Below, one piece after another: positions 1 through 10,197 of a DNA stretch of 64,000 nt (position 1 is its first letter; every line of letters begins with the position of its first letter). Both the position numbers and the translations under genes were made by a program. The DNA is from Deltaproteobacteria bacterium (GTDB lineage Bacteria > Myxococcota_A > Polyangia > JAAYKL01): NCBI GenBank assembly GCA_016935665.1, contig JAFGQN010000244.1:1-64000 (forward strand). The letters are read 5' to 3'. Under the pieces are notes generated by a model. It was not told where the DNA came from, searched no databases, and saw nothing but the letters and a program-made list of their open reading frames with translations.

Positions 1-39
1 CCAACCTTGTCTGGACCTGACAGTCCCGTCCTTTTTCAT
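1..39 (-). CDS. 5' end of a CDS running off the left edge (MKKDGTVRSRQGW...)
   Basis: On the minus strand ATG at 37-39 is preceded by GGAGGTGTGACA, a strong Shine-Dalgarno; open to the window edge. Only 13 codons are visible. Confidence 0.4.
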   Translation of the reverse strand, partial: MKKDGTVRSRQGW

Positions 40-278
40 TGTCACACCTCCATTTCGAGAGTGACTATACACCATCAAAAAAATTATTTCGTGCGCGTGT
101 TCACAGGACGGATACGTAGAAGATTTGTGGTTAGTTAATCGAAACTTTGTTACCTGTTTGAATCAAATGGGGATAATTTTCATATAATATTATAATTGAT
201 CATTCAACGCCGTATAAAAGAATTCTCAATCTGTGGCATTTGCACAAATTTTCGGATTTATGGAACATAGGACAATTG

Positions 279-1154
279 TTAGTGGCAAATGGAAAAATGA
301 TCCGAAATAAAATCTGTTATGCGGAGGATCGAGTAGTATTTTGCAAATCTTATAATTGGTACGACGCCATCCATCAAAAAAGGCCATAAAACAATTTGCC
401 GCTTTCGGTGATCCAATTGTTGAAATCGAAATCCATTTTCGTCTGGAACTAGAAATGAAAGGACATTGGAAACTGCAACTTTTGGAGCAATGGCTCTGAT
501 GAATGCATCGTCGATATCGATGTTCCTGGTTTTCTTCAATAGCATAAACATTAGCCAAAGTGCGCGTTCACATTTCCATGCCTTTGAACGTGCAATAAGA
601 ATATGAAAATCGGGTTTTTGATTCTCTATCAATAACTCAAGGTCACGAAGTGGACGAGTTAGCTCTGAGAAACAATCAGTAAAAGCATGAATTATAAGAT
701 GTAAAAAAGTATCTTCCGGGGCGAGTCGTTTACAAGGTACACCGTCGAAATTAGAGTCAATGGTTCTTTTCCATAGTGCTTCATAATTAATAGGATGGCG
801 TTCCTGCTGAACTAAAAACCGATGAGCCTCGAACAATATTTTCTTTGTGGCAGAGATCTGAAGATAGTATCCAGAGTCTTTTAACTGTGATGCAGTATGT
901 TTTCTGCCAGGTATAACTCGCTTTACATAACCTTTTTGCATGAGGAGTGTATTCACGAAAGCAAAGTTTTCAGCCTTGACCAGAAAATCAATGTCTGCCA
1001 GCAGACCTCTATCTTCGTTGGGCGGATAAACGCTCGTCAGTAATTCAGCGCCTTTTAATGGAGCCACGTCAATGCCGTGTTGATTTGCAACGCTAATAAA
1101 TTCACGGAAGTAATGGAATAGGATTATGTATTGGGGAGAGATCAAAACTTGCAT
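279..1154 (-). CDS. Nucleotidyltransferase family protein (NTP_transf_5-like)
   Basis: 291 aa ORF; 'APLKGAELLTSVYPPNEDRGLLADIDFLV' resembles the KG...RxxxDIDLLV core of uncharacterised nucleotidyltransferases found in polysaccharide loci. Confidence 0.7.
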   Translation of the reverse strand: MQVLISPQYIILFHYFREFISVANQHGIDVAPLKGAELLTSVYPPNEDRGLLADIDFLVKAENFAFVNTLLMQKGYVKRVIPGRKHTASQLKDSGYYLQISATKKILFEAHRFLVQQERHPINYEALWKRTIDSNFDGVPCKRLAPEDTFLHLIIHAFTDCFSELTRPLRDLELLIENQKPDFHILIARSKAWKCERALWLMFMLLKKTRNIDIDDAFIRAIAPKVAVSNVLSFLVPDENGFRFQQLDHRKRQIVLWPFLMDGVVPIIRFAKYYSILRITDFISDHFSICH

Positions 1155-1924
1155 TTTTGTTTTAGATAATCTTTTACAATGAGAGACAAAAATCGAGGTG
1201 TCGAGATGAAATTTCTACGCCAAAGGCGTTTAGGTTCTCTAATGAGGCGCGGCAGCCATTCCAGACCATGTTCTCGGAACCACGGATGAGAGCGCTGTAT
1301 TGTACCGGCATAGAAGTCGAATGCCGCACCAATCGCGGCGATAACAGGAATATCTTTCAGAAGTTCTCGATGTTCCGCTATCCATTTTTCTTGTTTAGGG
1401 GCAGTTAGACCAACCCACAAAAAATCAGGTTTTGAATCGACTATTAATTTACAGATGTCGCTATTATTCCAATGTGATTGATCACTAAAAGGAGGAGAGT
1501 ACGTACCCACTACTTGTATAAAAGGTTCTTCTAATGACAAACGAAGTACAATTTTTTTTAAAACGAAATCTGATGATCCTAGAAAGAAAAAACGTAAATA
1601 TTTTTGATTTTGTTTTGACTTTTTAAGAACATTCCTGAAGATATCAGGACCACAAATTCGCTCGTTTAGTGGTTGTCCCGTTAAATGAGAAGCTAATATT
1701 ATCCCATGGCCGTCTGGTAGAATTAAATCGAATTCTCTAAGCGCATTTTCAAATTTTCTGTCTTTTTGAGCGGTGACAATCGAATGTGGGTTTACAAATG
1801 CAAGACACAAATTTGAATTTTGCTTCTCCAATGACTCAATTAGAAAATTTGTCACAGCTTCGGAGTTCGAGTCTGAAAATTCAAATTTTGATATTTTAGT
1901 TTTTTTTATGTCATACATCAGCAA
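1142..1924 (-). CDS. WecG/TagA/CpsF family glycosyltransferase
   Basis: 'LPDGHGIILASHLTGQPLNERICGPDIF', 'FFLGSS', 'DFLWVGLTAPKQEKWIAEHR' and 'AIGAAFDFYAGTIQRSHPWFREHGLEWLPRLIREPKRLWRR' are hallmarks of the family. Confidence 0.93.
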   Translation of the reverse strand: MLMYDIKKTKISKFEFSDSNSEAVTNFLIESLEKQNSNLCLAFVNPHSIVTAQKDRKFENALREFDLILPDGHGIILASHLTGQPLNERICGPDIFRNVLKKSKQNQKYLRFFFLGSSDFVLKKIVLRLSLEEPFIQVVGTYSPPFSDQSHWNNSDICKLIVDSKPDFLWVGLTAPKQEKWIAEHRELLKDIPVIAAIGAAFDFYAGTIQRSHPWFREHGLEWLPRLIREPKRLWRRNFISTPRFLSLIVKDYLKQKCKF

Positions 1925-1963
1925 TCTACTTGCGGAACAATTGTGATTGTGTCGACGTTGCGA

Positions 1964-3082
1964 CTACTGGTTTAACAAAGACACAATGATGCTTGTCATA
2001 CTATTTTCAAATATTTTCAAAGTGAAATTCCTATTATATTTCTGATAGGCGCATTGTCCCATTTGAAACCGTAGATCTTTATTTTCTATTAAGAGCTGTA
2101 ATTTTTGTGCAAGTTCTTCAGCGTTTTGCTTCTTTATTAGAAATCCTGTGCGTTCATTATCAATGATGTCTGGAATACCACCTTCATAAGTTGAAATCGA
2201 AGGAAGGAAAAAACTTTGAGCTTCCAGAAGGACCAAGGGAAAACATTCATTGTCGTAAAAGGTTGGAAACGCAAAAACATCTGATTCCATAAAAAAACGC
2301 TCTTTTTCTTCCCCATATTTTGCGCCAACGTATTTAACATGCTCTTCTAGTTTTGCATTACAGATTTCTTCTTCCAGTTGCTTTCGAGAGATGTCTCCTT
2401 CGTTTCCAGCAAAAACACCCTGGAAAGGAATATTCTGACTAGCCAAAATTTTGCACGCATTCAATAGAGTAAGGACACCTTTACTTTCAATTAAGTTTGA
2501 AATGAAAAGAATTCTGGGAATTTTGTTGGAGTGCGAATTATACCCCCGGTTGCATTCTTTTGGTTCAGGTATCCCGTTAGGACAAATGTGTATTCGCTCC
2601 TTTGGAAAATACCTTTGTATATCTGGATAAAGGTATTTTGAGAGTAATATTGCATCACTGTTTTTAAAAACCAATTTATAGAAAACATTATACAATTTTT
2701 TTTGGCTATAAAGGTGCACACCTTTGTTATGAAAATGATAAACGATTTTTATGCCAAATGCTTTTACAATTAGAGCAATAACAGCATCTTTTAAAAAAGC
2801 GATTCCTTTTGCTGTAATTGCTAAATAGCATAAATCCGGTCGTCTAAAAATACATGATACAAATGTTGAAAAAACTATCTTAAAGAAAGAAAAGAACTTT
2901 GACGGATTCCATCTTCCAATATGAGAAATCTTTTTTGATGTATTCAGGTTTATATACTTGCAGCTAAATGTTGAATTTATCTTGTCACTATTTTGAATCT
3001 GTTTTCCAACAACAGAAGAACCATGAGTCGGAGGAGGCAAATGAAGTATGAATAAAATTTTACTGTGCTTACTCGAAGTCAT
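1964..3082 (-). CDS. Glycosyltransferase family 4 (GT-B) protein
   Basis: 372 aa; 'ILFISNLIESKGVLTLLNA' and 'ESDVFAFPTFYDNECFPLVLLEAQSFFLPSISTYEGGIPDII' are GT4 donor-binding motifs. Confidence 0.9.
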   Translation of the reverse strand: MTSSKHSKILFILHLPPPTHGSSVVGKQIQNSDKINSTFSCKYINLNTSKKISHIGRWNPSKFFSFFKIVFSTFVSCIFRRPDLCYLAITAKGIAFLKDAVIALIVKAFGIKIVYHFHNKGVHLYSQKKLYNVFYKLVFKNSDAILLSKYLYPDIQRYFPKERIHICPNGIPEPKECNRGYNSHSNKIPRILFISNLIESKGVLTLLNACKILASQNIPFQGVFAGNEGDISRKQLEEEICNAKLEEHVKYVGAKYGEEKERFFMESDVFAFPTFYDNECFPLVLLEAQSFFLPSISTYEGGIPDIIDNERTGFLIKKQNAEELAQKLQLLIENKDLRFQMGQCAYQKYNRNFTLKIFENSMTSIIVSLLNQ

Positions 3083-3112
3083 CTATTTATACTGTGAATA
3101 GTAGCGTGAAAA

Positions 3113-3991
3113 TTATACAAATTTATTTCTGATTCTGGAAATAAATGAATATTTTTTTCGAAATTCTTTTACTAAAGAAGCATTCAGTTTAATGGAAGAT
3201 TGAAAATTGAAATGCTTTTGTTCGCCACTGTCTAATGGTGTATTAAAACCTTTTATGCATCTAGTATGTGTCGAATCTTCACCGAAACCGACATTATTGA
3301 TCTTTGATTTGGAAGGGAATACTGTGAGTTGATTTTGAACAAATTGGCTATAACACCAGCGTATCGCCCAGGAATCAATTATTCCATGCATCTGATTATA
3401 CAGCATTTGTGGCAGGTCACTGCCGCCCCGCATAAATTGAATATTTCTTCTTAAATTGTTTTTAAATGACGGGTAATCACTAATAGTCCAATCGACATTT
3501 CCCCAGCGATTCTTCCAAGTGCCCCAGCCCCATGATGATGCCCTGTATCCCAGATAAAAATCTTTGGAATAGTTGTGCAAAGAGGAGAGGTCTGGTGTGT
3601 ATCCTGATATGGAAAAAATCCTTGAATTACTTTGAAAAAAATCCAATGCCTCGTTCATGAATAACAGGAAATTGGTCGAAGATATGAGGTCATCTTCCAA
3701 CGTAATTACGTTTCCGTATTTTTCAATTGTTTGAGACACACCCTTTATTATCGAGTTTGCCAATCCAATATTAGTTTCTGATTCCTGAATTGTTACAGAC
3801 TTGAATCCATTGATTTGTTGAACATATTTACGCGTTTCTCTGATTTTTTTATTGTCTCGCGTATCGCGAGGTCCATCACAAAAAATGAATAAGTCGCTTT
3901 CATCCGCCAAATCGTTTTTTTTTAGCGCAGATAAAGTTGCTTGTGTCTTTTCAGGACGATTAAAAACAAATAGACAGATTGGAGCTACCAT
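3113..3991 (-). CDS. Glycosyltransferase family 2-like protein
   Basis: 'PICLFVFNRPEKTQATLSALKKN', 'NIGLANSIIKGV', 'VITLEDDL' and the 'YRASSWGWGTWKNRW' motif. Confidence 0.85.
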   Translation of the reverse strand: MVAPICLFVFNRPEKTQATLSALKKNDLADESDLFIFCDGPRDTRDNKKIRETRKYVQQINGFKSVTIQESETNIGLANSIIKGVSQTIEKYGNVITLEDDLISSTNFLLFMNEALDFFQSNSRIFSISGYTPDLSSLHNYSKDFYLGYRASSWGWGTWKNRWGNVDWTISDYPSFKNNLRRNIQFMRGGSDLPQMLYNQMHGIIDSWAIRWCYSQFVQNQLTVFPSKSKINNVGFGEDSTHTRCIKGFNTPLDSGEQKHFNFQSSIKLNASLVKEFRKKYSFISRIRNKFV

Positions 3992-4410
3992 TTGTTATGC
4001 CTATATAAGCAAGTTCTTTATTCTTAGAGCATTTTGAACATCGTTTAGAGTGCCGGATTTTGTCTATCTTTAGAAAATTAGGAAACGATGTAAAAAACGT
4101 AAAAAACCGCTTTGGGTTAAGTAAAAAAATTTTTTTGGAGTTTATCAAGGAACCTTTCGAATTCTATCATAGAAACCGAATTTTAATTTGACAACGTTAA
4201 GTTTTCCATCAGAGGAATTTATCGCATTTTTTTGTTGTATTCAAAAATTTGTACTAATGAATTCTCTTTGTCGTTAAAACAACCATATTTTGTGCCCCAG
4301 TTACAAACTGCACGAGTCAATGGAACTTATCCTACTTTTATTGCAAGATGGCTGCAGGACGAATCTTAGGTTTGTATCTTTGAGGCAAGCCAATTTTTCA
4401 GTGGACCTTA

Positions 4411-5724
4411 TCATCGAACAAGCTTTTGAATACGATAAAAATAAAAAACCGCAAGACAAATTTCTCCTGTGAATAGACCCAAAATTGCGCCGCTAATGCT
4501 CCACAATTTTGAAAAAAATGTGACAGATACCAACGTGATTACGGTGCCGATTAGATTCGCCGATAAGTGAAATTTGAACTCCTTTAAAGACTGAACCATT
4601 ACTTCCAAACTGTTTCTAAGGGCTATCGCTGCACCAAATAGGCACCATATTTGCACGATGCCTCCAATGTTATGATAAGTTTCCCCTACAATACTTTGAA
4701 TGAATGGCCACAATAACATAAGCGCGATTACATAGAGCGACATTCCACTAAGAAAAGCGATGCTTAGAAAGATTCCTGATTTTTTAAACGCGTGTATGTT
4801 GTAGGCCCTGATGTCAGCCATTCTTGGAAGCGCAATCTGGCAGACTGCGGGAATGAGGAGTAGGCCAGGGGTAACGAATAGACGGGCAGCGTTCATTTGC
4901 GCAACGCCGGCAATGTCGATGGTTGATGCTACAATGAGTGTGTGAGCCTGAATTCTAAGAAAGAATGCAACATTCGTTATACTCGCCCATTTTCCTCCCT
5001 TCCACGTATCCCCCAATGCATCTTTAATTCGGGTGGCAGACCTTGGAAAATGTTTAAATCTGGAAAGGTGATGTGCGGCGACTATCGCAATCAGATGTGC
5101 AAGACCATAGTAAAAAATTGCTTCAAATAGTGTAATTTTTGATGTCAAAACCCAGTCTGCAACAAACAGTAAAAATACGCAGATGCTTAAGATTAGATTT
5201 GTGACAAAGGCATAGATTTCTTTTTTAATGCTATAGAAGTATCGTAGAAAAAAAAATTTGACAGAAAAAAACAATGACGCGAAAGCAAGCGGATAGATAT
5301 ATGGTAGAAAATTCGCTACTGTGCTTGAGAATGGCGAGAGCAAATGCGAACCTAATAATAAAAGCACAGCAATGCCAAAAGTCGTCAGGACGACGAGTTC
5401 ATAGACAGACGTAGCAAAGATTTTTCTTTGTCCTTCAGGTTTTTCAGGAGATAGCACCACCATTTGTGTGGTCAGTAAAGAATCTGTAATACCAGTTATA
5501 AACAAAAGTGCGGCAAAACAAATTCCGTATAAGCCAAATTCCGTTTTGGATAGTGTTCGAACCAAAATAATATTGATCCCAAAATTTGTTGCGCTGCTTA
5601 TGATCTGATTCAGTACGCTAATGGAAAAAGCTTTTCCAATTCTCTTCTTAGATGAGGATTTCATATTTGAAGAACCGAGTTCTGTCTTACGCATTGCAGA
5701 AATAGTATGTTCACATTTAAACAA
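4411..5724 (-). CDS. Oligosaccharide flippase (Wzx/MATE-like polysaccharide exporter)
   Basis: 437 aa, about 12 hydrophobic segments; 'NFGINIILVRTLSKTEFGLYGICFAALLFITGITDSLL' is a typical N-terminus. Confidence 0.85.
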   Translation of the reverse strand: MFKCEHTISAMRKTELGSSNMKSSSKKRIGKAFSISVLNQIISSATNFGINIILVRTLSKTEFGLYGICFAALLFITGITDSLLTTQMVVLSPEKPEGQRKIFATSVYELVVLTTFGIAVLLLLGSHLLSPFSSTVANFLPYIYPLAFASLFFSVKFFFLRYFYSIKKEIYAFVTNLILSICVFLLFVADWVLTSKITLFEAIFYYGLAHLIAIVAAHHLSRFKHFPRSATRIKDALGDTWKGGKWASITNVAFFLRIQAHTLIVASTIDIAGVAQMNAARLFVTPGLLLIPAVCQIALPRMADIRAYNIHAFKKSGIFLSIAFLSGMSLYVIALMLLWPFIQSIVGETYHNIGGIVQIWCLFGAAIALRNSLEVMVQSLKEFKFHLSANLIGTVITLVSVTFFSKLWSISGAILGLFTGEICLAVFYFYRIQKLVR

Positions 5725-5878
5725 CAGGCAGGGACGTTATCTGATATTATCCCAGGTATGCTTTGCTCGGGGACCAGACTTTGATAATTGCGTTTTGTTA
5801 CAAAACGTAGATTTCCGCAACGAGGCACTTGGTAAAAAAAAATTAGATTTCTAATCTGCATAAATGGGTACACCGGGG

Positions 5879-7291
5879 CTATTGACTTCCCGTTCGAACA
5901 CGGAGACGTTTCTTCAAATATAGATGTGCTTCAAGAAACGCTACACAGGTCAATGCCAGATGTAAATTCATGTTTAGGATGTGGAAAGAAGGGCCGGTCA
6001 TAGTGCGAAAAGTAAGAAAGGAAAAAATGATTAAAGGGATATTATGTATCGTCTTCTCTGAAGTTCTCGAACATTTTAGAGTTTGAAGCGAGAAAATGAT
6101 GACTTTGTATAGCAGGTATAGATGAAAAATAAAAAGCCATGATGTTCCCAGAATACCGATGTCAACCAAAGAATCCAGATAAGTATTATCAAGCGTGGAC
6201 AAATGCTTAATTTCGCCGCTTAGTACTGCTTTATGCCCGCTGTAATAGCCTGTCCCAAACCAGGGATTATTCAAGAAAACATCCCACCCTATTTCCCACC
6301 TCCAAGCGCGTCCGGTCATAGACATAAGCTCTTTTGATGATTGACCTCTAGACATATAGTCTACAACAAATTGAGTACTTCCATATGCCACCAGTAAAAA
6401 GATTACTGGAACGCTAAATACGAAGAACTTTTTATGATCTTTAATCAAAAGCAAGCAAAGAAGAATGGCCGTTGCAAAAATGGATGTTCTTGAATGGCTG
6501 AGAATCATCACTATAAATGATATCAACGTTGCCAATACAACAGGGATTCGATACTGTTTTTTATCCAACATGTACAGAAAAAGTACTAAGAAGACAGTGC
6601 CGCCGATTTGGGTTAAGGTATTGGCATTTACATAGGGAATTATACTGCCACCTGTGCTGGAACCGACATCCTTTCCTGACTCTGATATACGGAATGCTAC
6701 ATCTGGAAAAAGAACCATACTGACTACACCAAAAATCTCCAGTGCGAAAAGCAAATACATGGTGCCGTACAACAAGTTATGTGGTGTTTGTTGAATTATG
6801 GATTTTTGAATCACGACGGCGGTCCAGGACATATAGACGAGCAGTTCAAAGGATTTCCACATTGATTCCTGCGGAAAGGGAGAATATGTGCTCGAAGCGA
6901 GACAAAACAGAAAATAGAGGAAGTAATAAAGAAGCAGTTTCGATTTTGGAATTTTTAGTTTTAGAATTTGCAGAAGGTTTGTTCCGAATAATATCAAAAA
7001 GATCACGATGCGCAGATATCGTTTCATCCCCAACTGACTATCACTGGAAAAAGACGCTGCGTGCATTTCAACATCAACCGGCCAAGATAATAGACCAATT
7101 ATCAAAAGAGTAAAAATGTAAAAATTTCTATTTGAAAAGAAGCTTTTTTTCCATGTGATAAATGGTTCAACTTTTGAAAAAAAACAAATAATTATTGTGC
7201 CGACTAACAGAATAGTAATGTAGACTTTCAACGAAAAACCTATAACTACCGATAATTGGGATATTAACGGTGAACTTTCAATCCTCTGCAA
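5879..7291 (-). CDS. O-antigen ligase/polymerase (Wzy/WaaL-like) membrane protein
   Basis: Polytopic 470 aa protein with 'SHSRTSIFATAILLCLL' and 'GRAWRWEIGWDVFLNNPWFGTGYYSGHKA...DNTYLDSLVDIGILG'. Confidence 0.88.
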   Translation of the reverse strand: MQRIESSPLISQLSVVIGFSLKVYITILLVGTIIICFFSKVEPFITWKKSFFSNRNFYIFTLLIIGLLSWPVDVEMHAASFSSDSQLGMKRYLRIVIFLILFGTNLLQILKLKIPKSKLLLYYFLYFLFCLASSTYSPFPQESMWKSFELLVYMSWTAVVIQKSIIQQTPHNLLYGTMYLLFALEIFGVVSMVLFPDVAFRISESGKDVGSSTGGSIIPYVNANTLTQIGGTVFLVLFLYMLDKKQYRIPVVLATLISFIVMILSHSRTSIFATAILLCLLLIKDHKKFFVFSVPVIFLLVAYGSTQFVVDYMSRGQSSKELMSMTGRAWRWEIGWDVFLNNPWFGTGYYSGHKAVLSGEIKHLSTLDNTYLDSLVDIGILGTSWLFIFHLYLLYKVIIFSLQTLKCSRTSEKTIHNIPLIIFSFLTFRTMTGPSFHILNMNLHLALTCVAFLEAHLYLKKRLRVRTGSQ

Positions 7292-7651
7292 TCAATGGCG
7301 AAAATCGGCTCGAACTGACAACTTCTGTTCTCCATTGTAGGAAGCTTCGTTTTCGCATTGGGTATAACAAATTCAGCGCTTTTTAATTGACGTATAGTTG
7401 AGAAATGTGTCTTTTTGATTGAGAATCGTCTGCGGGTAAATACGGCTGATGTTTCTATATTGATCTGTATTTGAATGCTTGGGTTGAGATTTTTGTATCT
7501 GGTTTTTTTGAACCGAACTTTGTGCGGTGATACACATTACAAATAATTCCACTCCAGATCTAAGAGACCTATTCATTCTTTATACATTGACTTCGTAACA
7601 TCGTTCATCTGCTGTGGTCCTTACCCCTTCACCAATATAATGAATGACTAT

Positions 7652-9118
7652 TTAGTCGCTTTGTCTATCAGCCTCTTTCGATTGTTTGCAACTCGCTTCA
7701 ACAACAGAATCGAAAACGATGCGTAGCAATAGATCAGCGTATGGATCAAATGGTGAATCTTCGGAGCGCCAACCGAAGTTCATTTCGTAGTTCTCCGTTT
7801 TCTCACCACATTGGATAGAATGACGAATGCTGATTTGACGAATTTTTGAAGCTGCGTGGCCGTGATAGGTCACCCATTTCCAATAGTTCAAATAGTATGT
7901 GCCATTCTTTGTGCATTGCGCGATAACCAGTCCGCTGTGTTCACAAAACTCGTCCAGTGCCAATTGAAGCGCTTCGAGCGTTTGCGCCTCATGTATATTT
8001 AAAATAAATGCAGGAAGATTTTGTTTGATACGTAGAGTGAAGTCGCTATATTCTCCAGTGGATTCCAGTCGCCTCTCCCCGCGATGAAACATCCCTACCG
8101 CTCGCATCATGATAAATATTAATACCGTGGAAACAAGCAAGGCTGCACCAACTTCCCACTTTTCCCTTCCCAGGTATATGGCGATGGCAGTGGCGGTAAA
8201 TAGAATAGATATTCCGTATATAATCAGTACACTTTTTTTATGGGTTAGTCCCATTTCCAGTAATCGATGGTGAAAATGACCTTTGTCAGCAAGAAATATG
8301 GGCCGTTTCGCAACGAAACGTCTTGCGATGGCAATGAGCGTATCAAAAATAGGGACACCCATAGCAAGAATGGGTACTAAAAGCGCAACGGCTGTGCCGC
8401 CTTTGACGCCCATCAGAGATGTTGTCGCCAAAATGAATCCAATCAGCATGGAGCCGGTATCACCCATAAAGATTGTCGCCGGATTGAAATTGAAAATCAA
8501 AAAGCCAATCAGTGCACCACCTAAAGCGGCTGCGTACAGCGCCACAAGTGCATTACCCGACAGCAACCCAATAGTGAAGTTAACGATGCACACGAAAAAG
8601 GACACTCCGGCAGCAAGCCCATCGAGCCCATCAATCAGGTTTACGGCGTTGATGATTCCAACTATCCACAGCACAGTGACGGGCAGTGCGAAGATTCCCA
8701 TATGCAGCAACCCAACAAACGGAAGAGAAACCAAATTAATTTGAAATCCGCCAAAATAGGCACTGATTGCAATAATGAGTTGTACTAATAACTTGTGAAT
8801 CGCTCGAACATTTCGAATATCATCTATCGCGCCAAGCGTCGCGATAGCGATACTGCCGGAAAAAAGGGATATGATTCGCAATGTATCATTTTTGAACGCT
8901 TCTGTCAGCGGATTTGTAAATAGCATTATACCCAGAATGGGTGCGAGAAACCCGAATAATATAGCGATCCCACCAAGTCGTGGAATCACTGTTGTATTGA
9001 TTCGTCTCGTGCCAGGTTTGTCGACAGCGCCGACTTTAGTTGCGATTTTGCGCACCAGAGGCGTGACAAGTACTGCAACCGCTATGGATGAAACAAATGT
9101 TACAATTATCGTGTTCAC
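7652..9118 (-). CDS. wecA: Undecaprenyl-phosphate GlcNAc-1-phosphate transferase (WecA/MraY family) with C-terminal extension
   Basis: 'DDIRNVRAIHKLLVQ', 'NAVNLIDGLDGLAAG', 'FNFNPATIFMGDTGSMLIGF' and 'DKGHFHHRLLEMGLTHKKSVL' motifs. Confidence 0.9.
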   Translation of the reverse strand: MNTIIVTFVSSIAVAVLVTPLVRKIATKVGAVDKPGTRRINTTVIPRLGGIAILFGFLAPILGIMLFTNPLTEAFKNDTLRIISLFSGSIAIATLGAIDDIRNVRAIHKLLVQLIIAISAYFGGFQINLVSLPFVGLLHMGIFALPVTVLWIVGIINAVNLIDGLDGLAAGVSFFVCIVNFTIGLLSGNALVALYAAALGGALIGFLIFNFNPATIFMGDTGSMLIGFILATTSLMGVKGGTAVALLVPILAMGVPIFDTLIAIARRFVAKRPIFLADKGHFHHRLLEMGLTHKKSVLIIYGISILFTATAIAIYLGREKWEVGAALLVSTVLIFIMMRAVGMFHRGERRLESTGEYSDFTLRIKQNLPAFILNIHEAQTLEALQLALDEFCEHSGLVIAQCTKNGTYYLNYWKWVTYHGHAASKIRQISIRHSIQCGEKTENYEMNFGWRSEDSPFDPYADLLLRIVFDSVVEASCKQSKEADRQSD

Positions 9119-9174
9119 TGAATGCCTTTGATGTTTGCAAATGTCGACATGCAGAAAGTCAAATCGTTCCTATT

Positions 9175-10113
9175 TCAGAGATTTTCGGTGTACCATCCAA
9201 TGGCATTTTTCAGACCGTCAAAGACTGAGTATGCTGGAGCATAATGAAGTTGTCTTCGCGCCTTTTCAATCGACGCCACACTATGCTTCACATCTCCGGC
9301 CCGTTCTTCCACATATTGGACTTCCTGATGTGTGCCAAGGAGCGTTTGCATGTATTCAATGAGTTCGTTAACAGTAATTTGTTTGCCCGTGCCAATGTTG
9401 AAAACATCTCCATCGGTATCATTACCGGCCTGGCATGCTTTAATATTGGCTTGAACCACATCCTGAATGTATACAAAATCACGGGTTTGCTCACCGTCGC
9501 CAAATACAACCGGCGATTCGCCGTGAATTAACTTTCGCGCAAAGATGGGAATCGCTGCCGCATAGGCGCTATTGGGATCCTGCCGCTGGCCGAAAACATT
9601 GAAGTATCGCAATCCCACTGTTGGTAATCCGTATGCGGATGAAAACAGTTTTAAATATTGCTCGCCTATCAATTTGGTTAGAGCATACGGAGACAGCGGA
9701 TCTGGTGGCAGGTCCTCATGTGCGGGCAAAACGTTTGTATTGCCATACGCAGCGGATGTAACGGCCATTACCACTTTTTTCACATTATTGTCGCGGGCGG
9801 CCAATAGAACATTAAGCGTGCCGGTGGCATTGTGGTCGTGCGCCAACATCGGCTCTTTCATTGACCAGGGCACTGAGGCCATGGCGGCGTGATGCAGAAC
9901 GTAATCGACGCCTTTACACAGCTCATTCATGAGTGCAGTGTCGCGAATATCTCCTTCGACAAAACGCATTTGCGTTTGTAACGAGCCGATGTTTTCTTCT
10001 TTACCGGTTAGATAATTGTCAATTCCAATGACGTCGTGTCCCATCTGAATCAGGGATTCTGCGAGATTGGAACCGATGAATCCGGCGACGCCGGTGATAA
10101 GATATGCTGTCAT
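9175..10113 (-). CDS. SDR-type NAD-dependent epimerase (UDP-GlcNAc/Glc 4-epimerase, WbpP-like)
   Basis: 'LITGVAGFIGSNL', 'YVLHHAAMASVPWSM', 'SPYALTKLIGEQY', 'RYFNVFGQRQDPNSAYAAAIPIF' and 'RDFVYIQDVVQA'. Confidence 0.9.
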   Translation of the reverse strand: MTAYLITGVAGFIGSNLAESLIQMGHDVIGIDNYLTGKEENIGSLQTQMRFVEGDIRDTALMNELCKGVDYVLHHAAMASVPWSMKEPMLAHDHNATGTLNVLLAARDNNVKKVVMAVTSAAYGNTNVLPAHEDLPPDPLSPYALTKLIGEQYLKLFSSAYGLPTVGLRYFNVFGQRQDPNSAYAAAIPIFARKLIHGESPVVFGDGEQTRDFVYIQDVVQANIKACQAGNDTDGDVFNIGTGKQITVNELIEYMQTLLGTHQEVQYVEERAGDVKHSVASIEKARRQLHYAPAYSVFDGLKNAIGWYTENL

Positions 10114-10197
10114 AACCGTAAACTTCCCTGGTGGTTGAACTATCTAAAACAGTTGTGGTTTTTAATCGCGTTCAAAGGCATCACTTTAACAGCAGAG

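Noticed and set aside
7373-7576. 67 aa minus-strand ORF between the wzy-like and wecA-like genes
   Set aside because: No motif or convincing RBS; A/T-rich spacer. Could be real but not supportable.
8283-8744. 153 aa plus-strand ORF
   Set aside because: Antisense to the strongly supported wecA-like gene, no domain features.
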